Shown: one piece after another, positions 58,530-64,000 of the stretch
Layout of the letters: each line of letters starts with the position of its first letter
Position numbering within the stretch: position 1 is the first letter of the stretch
Source of the DNA: Virgibacillus litoralis
GTDB lineage: Bacteria > Bacillota > Bacilli > Bacillales > Amphibacillaceae
Assembly (NCBI RefSeq): GCF_017873675.1
Contig: NZ_JAGGKK010000012.1
Location: 62,001 to 126,000 of the forward strand
Length of the DNA stretch: 64,000 bases
Direction of reading: 5' to 3'
Notes under the pieces: generated by a model
Database searches by the model: none
Told to the model about the DNA's origin: nothing
What the model saw: only the letters and a program-made list of their open reading frames with translations
Translations under genes and position numbers: made by a program

Positions 58530-59120
58530 ATGAATACAATTGGTGTGCTGGCATTACAAGGTGCTGTTCGTGAACATATTCGTTCTATCGAGGCAACAGG
58601 TGCAAAAGCAGTTGAAATAAAACGTAAAGAACAGCTTGAAGCTATTGATGGCTTAATTCTTCCTGGAGGAGAAAGTACTACAATGCGCAGGCTAATTAAC
58701 AGCTATGACTTTTTCAATGCTATTCAGACATTTGGCAAACAAGGCAAGCCAGTATTCGGCACATGTGCAGGTCTTATTTTGATGGCAAATGAAATTGAAG
58801 GTCAGGATGATAGCCATTTAGGGTTAATGAATATGAAGGTAGCACGTAATGCATTTGGCCGACAAGTGGCAAGCTTTGAAGCTGATTTAAAGGTTACACA
58901 TGTAGGTGATGATTTTAATGCAGTATTTATCCGTGCACCATATATCCTAGAAGCAGGACCTGAAGTAGAAGTTCTTGCAACCTACCAGGAACGAGCTGTT
59001 GCGGCCAAACAGGGACATTATTTATGTACAGCATTTCATCCTGAATTAACGGATGATAATCGTTTCATTGAATATTTTGCCCAAATGGTGGAACAATCTA
59101 AAAAAACAATTGCATCTTAG
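58530..59120 (+). CDS. pdxT: Pyridoxal 5'-phosphate synthase, PdxT glutaminase
   Basis: A 196-residue class I glutaminase that feeds ammonia to PdxS. The nucleophile Cys is in GTCAGLIL and the catalytic His-x-Glu in TAFHPEL. GGESTT is the oxyanion loop. It forms a two-gene operon with pdxS. Confidence 0.97.
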   Translation: MNTIGVLALQGAVREHIRSIEATGAKAVEIKRKEQLEAIDGLILPGGESTTMRRLINSYDFFNAIQTFGKQGKPVFGTCAGLILMANEIEGQDDSHLGLMNMKVARNAFGRQVASFEADLKVTHVGDDFNAVFIRAPYILEAGPEVEVLATYQERAVAAKQGHYLCTAFHPELTDDNRFIEYFAQMVEQSKKTIAS

Positions 59121-59154
59121 TCTGAAGTTGGCTATGATATATCATAATATGTAA

Positions 59155-59395
59155 TCAGTAATGAGAGGAATTAGTAACAGGAGCTCTTATTTCAGAGAGT
59201 CGGTGGCAGGTGAAAACCGATATGAGAAGTCTTGTGAATCCATCCTCGAACTGGTTTGCTGAGATTTTAAGTAGGTAAACCCGGTTAAAAACCGTTATTT
59301 TATTTGAGCCGGAAGAGATTTAATCTCTTCAACAAGGGTGGCATCGCGGGAATAATACTCTCGTCCCTAATTATTAGGGACGGGAGTTTTTTATT
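59155..59395 (+). ncRNA. T-box leader of serS
   Basis: Stem I with an AG-rich internal loop and the specifier UCC in GAAUCCAUCC (59237-59246), giving serine. The T-box core AAGGGUGGCAUCGCGGG (59332-59348) is followed by the intrinsic terminator CGTCCCTAA-TTA-TTAGGGACGGG and a T-run to about 59394. Uncharged tRNA-Ser should favour the antiterminator. Core base C in the usual ACCGCG is U here (GCAUCGCG). Confidence 0.92.
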
Positions 59396-59488
59396 TAGGC
59401 AGCGTTCTTAAAGAATTGCCTTTTCCAAGCAATGAGTTTTAGCAAGTAGTTGATATAAACTGCGAACTAGTGGTTGGGTGTAGTAACA

Positions 59489-59610
59489 CCGCTACGGAAA
59501 TACACTTCGCGCACCTTAGGGCGGCTGTTGAGCCTTCTTCGTGCTAACGCACTCAGATGTCTCATCTAGGCCTTTCCTCCCCCAGGAGTCTACGTGTATT
59601 CCTGCGCTAG
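59489..59610 (-). repeat. Element A between T-box and serS
   Basis: CCGCTACGGAAATACAC and GTGTATTCCTGCGC ends, inner GTGCTAACGCAC hairpin. Diverged from the 4.4, 14.3 and 39.4 kb copies inside. Confidence 0.8.
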
Positions 59611-59690
59611 GATTTGCTCATTATAACTTGATAAAATAACAAAATATACATTGTAATGGATAAAGAGTAAATTTTTTAAACCATTTAAAC

Positions 59691-59776
59691 CAGCAGTTGG
59701 AATATGCGAGACTCCTGTGGGACAGCGAGCCTAAGAGACACCACGGAAAGCGAGTATATTCCAACTGCGTGGTCAG
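59691..59776 (+). repeat. Short element A variant
   Basis: CAGTTGGAATAT and ATATTCCAACTG are perfect 12-base ends. GAGACTCCTGTGG and CCACGGAAAGCGAG keep the A core, with a short loop. With the copy at 59489 it makes up most of the 500 bp between the T-box terminator and serS. Confidence 0.85.
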
Positions 59777-59899
59777 AAATCACAATAAACTACTACTAAT
59801 CGGTTATCCTTAGTCTGTGACGTAGTTTATAACAATAGCAACAAGCATTTTAAAAAACAGTCTGGTATTAGACAATAATTATAACAAGGAGGATTTAAC

Positions 59900-61174
59900 A
59901 TGCTTGATATGAAATTTTTGCGTAATAATTTTCAGGAAGTGAAAGAAAAGTTGGCCCATCGTGGTGAGGATTTGTCAGAACTGGATAAGTTTGGTGAGCT
60001 GGATGAAAGACGCAGGAAGTTAATTGCTGAAACTGAAACGATGAAGGCGAAGCGTAATGAAGCGTCTAAACAGATTTCTGTCTTGAAAAAGGAGAAGAAG
60101 GATGCAGAACCTGCGATTAAAGAAATGCGTGAGGTTGGCGAGCAAATTTCCAAGCTTGATAAAGAATTAAAAGATATAGAGGAAAAATTAAATTATGTGA
60201 TGTTATCTATTCCAAACATTCCACATGAAAGTGTCCCTATTGGTGAAGATGAAGAGGATAATGTAGAGGCACGGAAATGGGGAGAAAAGCCAACATTTGA
60301 TTTTGAGGCAAAAGCCCATTGGGATGTAGCAACTGACCTGGATATTCTTGATTTTGAACGTGCTGCAAAGGTAACCGGAAGTCGCTTTGTATTTTATAAA
60401 GGACTTGGAGCAAGACTTGAGCGTGCATTGTTAAATTTCATGATGGATTTGCATGCTGATGAACATGGCTATGAAGAAATGCTGCCACCGTATATGGTTA
60501 ATCGAACAAGTATGACCGGAACAGGTCAGCTTCCAAAGTTTGAAGAGGATGCCTTTAAAATTGCTGATTGGGACTATTTTCTTGTGCCGACAGCAGAAGT
60601 TCCTGTAACAAACTATTATCGTGATGATATTTTAAAGAATGATGATTTACCGAAAAAATATGTAGCGTTTAGTGCATGTTTCCGTTCTGAGGCTGGATCT
60701 GCTGGAAGAGATACGCGTGGTTTAATTCGACAGCATCAGTTCAATAAAGTTGAACTTGTTCATTTTGCTAAACCGGAAGATTCTTATGAGACATTAGAGA
60801 CATTAACAGGAAATGCGGAAAAAGTGCTTCAATTGTTAAATCTGCCATACCGAGTTATGAGCATGTGTACAGGTGATTTAGGTTTTACCGCTGCTAAGAA
60901 ATATGATATAGAAGTATGGATCCCAAGTCAGGACACATACCGGGAAATTTCTTCTTGCTCTAATTTTGAGGACTTCCAGGCAAGACGTGCGGGAATTCGT
61001 TTCCGTCGTGAAGAGAAAGGAAAACCTGAATTTGTTCATACATTAAACGGATCTGGCCTGGCACTAGGCCGTACTGTTGCTGCTATCTTAGAAAATTGTC
61101 AACAGGAAGATGGCTCTGTTGCAGTACCAGAAGTACTGCGTCCATATATGGGAGGAAAAGAAGTTATTAAATAA
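59900..61174 (+). CDS. serS: Seryl-tRNA synthetase
   Basis: A 424-residue class II synthetase charging tRNA-Ser. N-terminal coiled coil (about 30-100) grips the long variable arm. The core has class II motif 2 [21 protein letters not shown] and motif 3 [22 protein letters not shown] lies eight bases before the ATG. Controlled by the T-box 500 bp upstream. Confidence 0.97.
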   Translation: MLDMKFLRNNFQEVKEKLAHRGEDLSELDKFGELDERRRKLIAETETMKAKRNEASKQISVLKKEKKDAEPAIKEMREVGEQISKLDKELKDIEEKLNYVMLSIPNIPHESVPIGEDEEDNVEARKWGEKPTFDFEAKAHWDVATDLDILDFERAAKVTGSRFVFYKGLGARLERALLNFMMDLHADEHGYEEMLPPYMVNRTSMTGTGQLPKFEEDAFKIADWDYFLVPTAEVPVTNYYRDDILKNDDLPKKYVAFSACFRSEAGSAGRDTRGLIRQHQFNKVELVHFAKPEDSYETLETLTGNAEKVLQLLNLPYRVMSMCTGDLGFTAAKKYDIEVWIPSQDTYREISSCSNFEDFQARRAGIRFRREEKGKPEFVHTLNGSGLALGRTVAAILENCQQEDGSVAVPEVLRPYMGGKEVIK

Positions 61175-61191
61175 AAGAAGATAATTTATCG

Positions 61192-61224
61192 AGAGCTTGG
61201 ACGTCTGTTCCAAGTTCTTTTTTA
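61192..61224 (+). terminator. Terminator of serS
   Basis: GAGCTTGGAC and GTTCCAAGTTC pair with one bulge, then seven T/A-rich bases. Confidence 0.75.
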
Positions 61225-61261
61225 TTGTCAGAAAACTATAAAATATAAGTGTAGTGGATAA

Positions 61262-61430
61262 CTGGACTCCCGAATCAGCCACGTCCAGCTCCAGCGCCTA
61301 GCGCCTAGTGGACTTCCCTCCCCGTGTCTACGATAAGTCAACATCGAATCGCTTACGCTCTTCGTGTATCCTTTATCTCACACGGGTCAGTCCAGTCCAT
61401 ACGCCGCTGAACAGGCGCTTGCACTTTTGT
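61262..61430. repeat. GC-rich repeat, element B type
   Basis: GTCCAGCTCCAGCGCCTAGCGCC near the left, TCGCTTACGCTCTTCG in the middle and GAACAGGCGCTTGCAC at the right. The CTCCAGCGCCTAG and GGCGCTTGCAC words mark a repeat type I know as common in Bacillus-like genomes. It sits between serS and glnK in the 61175-61575 gap, before the control region. Confidence 0.7.
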
Positions 61431-61441
61431 TCTGTAATTTT

Positions 61442-61456
61442 TTGTAAACGCTTTCG
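61442..61456. promoter_or_regulatory. cre-like site upstream of glnK-amtB
   Basis: TTGTAAACGCTTTCG fits the CcpA site WTGNAANCGNWNNCW at all but the last base. It lies about 75 bases before the predicted transcription start. Confidence 0.45.
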
Positions 61457-61488
61457 TTTAAATTTTCAAAATAATTATATAAAATCAC

Positions 61489-61517
61489 TTGATTTTTTAA
61501 TTTCAATAACTTATGAT
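61489..61517 (+). promoter_or_regulatory. sigma-A promoter of glnK-amtB
   Basis: TTGATT, a 17-base spacer and TATGAT. Confidence 0.6.
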
Positions 61518-61520
61518 AAT

Positions 61521-61552
61521 TAACATAACTTATTATGTTAGGAAACTTAACA
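61521..61552. promoter_or_regulatory. Overlapping palindromes at the glnK start, possible TnrA/GlnR-type operator
   Basis: TAACATA-acttat-TATGTTA (61521-61540) overlaps TGTTAGGAAACTTAACA (61536-61552). The latter matches the outer arms TGTNA/TNACA of the TnrA/GlnR consensus but not its inner bases. Position over the transcription start suggests repression. Confidence 0.45.
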
Positions 61553-61575
61553 TTATAAGAAAAGGAGGATGACAT

Positions 61576-61917
61576 ATGAAAAAGATAGAAGCGATTATTC
61601 GCCCAGGAAAGTTTCAAGCACTGCGTGATAAACTATCTGCGATTGGACTTGGAGGTTTAACGGTAACGGAGGCTGCTGGGACTGGAAAACAAAAGGGGCA
61701 AACTGGAGTTTTTCGCGGAACTACTTTCCAGGTACAGTTATTACCCAAAGTTAAGGTGGAAATAGTAGCTGATGAACATCAAGTAGATGAAATTATTGAT
61801 TTGATTATTGAAAGTTGCAGTACAGGGGACATTGGTGACGGCAAAATATTTATCTCACCAATTGAACAAACAATTCGAATTCGAACAGGCGAACGTGGAG
61901 AAAATGCAGTTATTTAA
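61576..61917 (+). CDS. glnK: PII nitrogen-regulatory protein (GlnK/NrgB)
   Basis: A 113-residue trimeric signal protein that reads 2-oxoglutarate and ATP/ADP and gates the ammonium channel. KIEAIIRPGKFQALRDKL start and the C-terminal ERGENAV are typical. The T-loop reads GVFRGTTFQV: both tyrosines (46 and 51) are Phe, so uridylylation is impossible, as expected for Bacillus-type PII. Start follows AAAGGAGG. Lies 18 bases before amtB. Confidence 0.95.
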   Translation: MKKIEAIIRPGKFQALRDKLSAIGLGGLTVTEAAGTGKQKGQTGVFRGTTFQVQLLPKVKVEIVADEHQVDEIIDLIIESCSTGDIGDGKIFISPIEQTIRIRTGERGENAVI

Positions 61918-61935
61918 TATTTAGGGGGCTAATAC

Positions 61936-63297
61936 ATGTTCAAAAAAAGTATACTTTTATTTATTATTTTTCTTTCGATAGCTTCAACAGCTTATGCTGC
62001 ACCGACTTCGGAAACTCTGCAATTATCCGTTAATCTTGTTTGGGTAATGGTAGCCGCGTTTTTGGTATTCTTTATGCATGCAGGATTTGCGATGGTGGAG
62101 ACAGGGTTCACAAGGGCTAAAAATTCTTTGAATATTTTAATGAAAAACTTTATAACAATTAGTGTAGCTGCAATTCTGTTTTATATTTTAGGGTACGCAT
62201 TAATGTTTGGTACCTCATTGGGAACAATTATCGGAATTGACGGATTTCTATTAAGTGGTGTAGAAGATATCAGTTTCTTCGTCTTTCAGGCAATGTTCGT
62301 TGCCACTTGTGCCACGATAATTTCTGGTGCAGTTGCTGAGCGAATGAAACTAAGCAGTTATGTATTGATTGTTGTAGCAATGACAGCGGTGATTTATCCG
62401 ATAGTTGGGCACTGGATTTGGCAAGGAGATGGCTGGCTAACAGCTTTAGGATTTAGTGATTTTGCCGGATCTACTGTTGTTCACTTAACAGGTGCTGTAG
62501 GGGCACTTACAGCTGTTTTATTCTTAGGACCCAGACTTGGAAAATATACAGGCAAGAAGGTTAACGTAATACCAGGACATAACGTTCCGATTGGAGCACT
62601 TGGGATATTTATTCTATGGTTAGGATGGTTTGGGTTTAATGGAGGCAGTACATTAGCTGCAGACCCTCAGCTTGTTCCGATGGTAATTGGTACAACTCTT
62701 TTATCAACATCAGCGGCATTAGTATCATCAGCTCTTTATACGAAGATTCGTTTTAAAAGGGTAGATGCATCCTTATCACTTAATGGCGTATTGGCTGGAC
62801 TAGTAGGGATTACAGCTGGCTGTGCTGAAATATCTCTTGGAGGAGCCATCCTAGTAGGATTAGTTTCGGGTATTGTTCTAGTCGAAGGAATTCGTTTACT
62901 TGATACTAAATTGAGAATTGATGATCCGGTTGGTGCAATTACTGTTCATGGAATTTGTGGTATTTGGGGGACGCTTGCAGTAGGATTATTCTCTACTTCA
63001 AATGGTCTCTTCTATGGTGGAGGCATCTCTCAATTAATGATCCAACTGATTGGAGTTATTGCCGTAATAGCATGGACAATGGGAACAATGGGGACATTCT
63101 TGTATATCGTTACACGCTTCTCTTCTATTCGAGTTTCTGAAGAAGAGGAAATTGCTGGCCTTGATTTTGCGGAACACGGTTCAAATGCTTATGAACTAAA
63201 AGAAGTTATTTTAACAGACGAATCAGAACCTATCAGTGGTAGACTTGCTTTTGCTGATCGTTTAAACAATTTATCCAGTGCAGGAGAAAAAGGATGA
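61936..63297 (+). CDS. amtB: Ammonium transporter
   Basis: A 453-residue Amt channel with about 11 helices. The twin pore histidines lie in VVHLTGAVGAL and TVHGICGIWGTL. The first hydrophobic segment resembles a signal peptide (ending AYAAP). It is coupled to glnK; the order glnK-amtB is opposite to B. subtilis nrgA-nrgB. Confidence 0.95.
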   Translation: MFKKSILLFIIFLSIASTAYAAPTSETLQLSVNLVWVMVAAFLVFFMHAGFAMVETGFTRAKNSLNILMKNFITISVAAILFYILGYALMFGTSLGTIIGIDGFLLSGVEDISFFVFQAMFVATCATIISGAVAERMKLSSYVLIVVAMTAVIYPIVGHWIWQGDGWLTALGFSDFAGSTVVHLTGAVGALTAVLFLGPRLGKYTGKKVNVIPGHNVPIGALGIFILWLGWFGFNGGSTLAADPQLVPMVIGTTLLSTSAALVSSALYTKIRFKRVDASLSLNGVLAGLVGITAGCAEISLGGAILVGLVSGIVLVEGIRLLDTKLRIDDPVGAITVHGICGIWGTLAVGLFSTSNGLFYGGGISQLMIQLIGVIAVIAWTMGTMGTFLYIVTRFSSIRVSEEEEIAGLDFAEHGSNAYELKEVILTDESEPISGRLAFADRLNNLSSAGEKG

Positions 63298-63343
63298 ATA
63301 TGTTTTCAAGCTAATTTTGTCTAATATTACAAAGTTCTCCAGG

Positions 63344-63380
63344 AGCCATGGTAAATCCAGGATTTACCATGGCTATTTTT
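63344..63380 (+). terminator. Terminator of glnK-amtB
   Basis: AGCCATGGTAAATCC and GGATTTACCATGGCT form a perfect 15-bp stem followed by ATTTTT. Confidence 0.88.
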
Positions 63381-63382
63381 AG

Positions 63383-63473
63383 GCAGTTAAGAAATTATAA
63401 ATACTGTCTTACTGCATAAGTGCAACTAAGGCAATTCGTCAAAAGGCACGCACGCTGAATGCCAAGTTTTCTA
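63383..63473 (-). repeat. Element C after amtB, reverse
   Basis: GCAGTTAAGAAATTATAAATACTGTCTTACTGC, GTGCAACTAAGGC and a diverged second part ending GAATGCCAAGTTTTCTAA. Lies between the amtB terminator and the tRNA promoter in the 63298-63833 stretch. Confidence 0.82.
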
Positions 63474-63500
63474 ATAACAGATTAAAAATGTATATTCCGT

Positions 63501-63529
63501 TTGACAACGTATTTCATGCATGATATATT
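63501..63529 (+). promoter_or_regulatory. Promoter of tRNA-Ser
   Basis: TTGACA, a 17-base spacer and TATATT, about 15 bases before the tRNA. Confidence 0.85.
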
Positions 63530-63543
63530 ATATTTTGTCGCAT

Positions 63544-63636
63544 GGAGGTATACCCAAGTCTGGCTGAAGGGATTGGTCTTGAAAACCAACAGGCGGGTCA
63601 AACCGCGCGGGGGTTCGAATCCCTCTACCTCCTCCA
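63544..63636 (+). tRNA. trnS: tRNA-Ser (anticodon UGA)
   Basis: A 93-base class II tRNA with long variable arm. Acceptor GGAGGTA pairs with TACCTCC, anticodon stem TTGGT/ACCAA holds the loop CTTGAAA (anticodon TGA), T-arm GGGGGTTCGAATCCCTC, and CCA is encoded. The discriminator base is T where Bacillus tRNA-Ser normally has G. Confidence 0.95.
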
Positions 63637-63674
63637 TTTAATTTAAAAAGCTAATAAATTTAGAGATAATAACA

Positions 63675-63705
63675 TGAACCGTTACTAGTGTAGCGGTTTT
63701 ATTTA
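63675..63705 (+). terminator. Terminator after tRNA-Ser
   Basis: AACCGTTAC and GTAGCGGTT pair (one G-U) around TAGT, then TTATTT. Confidence 0.75.
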
Positions 63706-63833
63706 TGTGGTAATGTTTTAAATATAGTACATATTATTAAATACAGTAATTCTTAATAATGAGATATGTGAAAATGAAATCATTTCATCCTTATGATAGA
63801 ACCGTTTTTTAACTAAATAGGAGGTAAGAAGAA

Positions 63834-64000
63834 ATGCTGAAGAAAGTTTCTTTTATGGGCGCTGGATCAATGGCAGAATCAATTATTGCAGGTATTCTGA
63901 ACAAAGACTTTTTAACGAAGGAACAAATCTTTGTAACGAATAGAAATAATCAGGAACGTTTGGATAATCTCCAGGAAAACTATCAAATACAGGTGATTAA
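63834..64000 (+). CDS. Pyrroline-5-carboxylate reductase-like, N-terminal part
   Basis: The first 55 codons of a gene cut by the window edge. KKVSFMGAGSMAESIIAGIL is the NAD(P)-binding fold of the ProC family, whose members reduce pyrroline-5-carboxylate to proline. Some Bacillus paralogues of this family (ProG, ProI, ComER) have other roles, so the exact one is open. TAGGAGGT precedes the ATG by about nine bases. Confidence 0.82.
   Translation, partial: MLKKVSFMGAGSMAESIIAGILNKDFLTKEQIFVTNRNNQERLDNLQENYQIQVI

Noticed and set aside
61308-61523. 71-codon ORF between serS and glnK
   Set aside because: Starts in a GC-rich repeat and ends in the glnK control region; no ribosome site.

Overview
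The window is the replication-origin region of a low-GC Gram-positive bacterium of the Bacillaceae, most like the Virgibacillus / Oceanobacillus / Lentibacillus group. The evidence is the order rnpA-rpmH-[oriC]-dnaA-dnaN-yaaA-recF-remB-gyrB-gyrA, the walRKHIJ-htrA operon, soj-spo0J-noc with parS sites, YyaC, SpoIIIJ/Jag, AGGAGG-type ribosome binding sites and the AT-rich composition. The genus is an inference from gene content. oriC is at about 42.3-44.3 kb. Nearly all genes to its left are on the minus strand and nearly all to its right on the plus strand, so transcription follows replication.

Left arm, from the end inward: an ABC exporter, a DoxX-like gene and a broken ABC-2 permease remnant; a DnaA-box cluster; htrA and walJ-I-H-K-R (cell-wall homeostasis); a secreted LysM/G5/M23 peptidase gene preceded by WalR boxes; purA with a PurR operator; dnaC, rplI, gdpP and yybS; a head-on modABC block; rpsR-ssb-rpsF with a probable S6:S18 leader; ychF, DUF951, an MscS channel, a YkvI-like transporter and yyaC; a DUF554 protein and a class V aminotransferase; spo0J-soj and noc (segregation and nucleoid occlusion); rsmG, mnmG and mnmE (rRNA/tRNA modification); a secreted M28 peptidase; and jag, yidC, rnpA and rpmH.

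Right arm: dnaA, dnaN, yaaA, recF, remB, gyrB and gyrA; a degenerate HD-GYP protein; yaaC (minus strand), guaB, a D-Ala-D-Ala carboxypeptidase, pdxST, serS under a T-box, glnK-amtB, tRNA-Ser(UGA) and the start of a proC-like gene. No rRNA operon is present.

The most unusual content lies between the genes. A roughly 90-bp two-hairpin repeat (called element C here) occurs about ten times intact and several times in decayed form. It sits inside otherwise conserved operons (gyrB-gyrA, rpmH-rnpA, mnmE-mnmG, rsmG-noc), shows compensatory stem changes, and is oriented mostly with respect to oriC. A second family of 90-180 bp imperfect palindromes (element A, with GC-rich relatives B) occurs singly and as inverted pairs, and a third unit of about 65 bp (D) accompanies it twice. 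Replication and segregation sites are also rich: a textbook unwinding module with six DnaA-trios, two satellite DnaA-box clusters, two parS sites, a Noc-type site and a parS/Noc hybrid. All calls come from reading the sequence; no database search was run.
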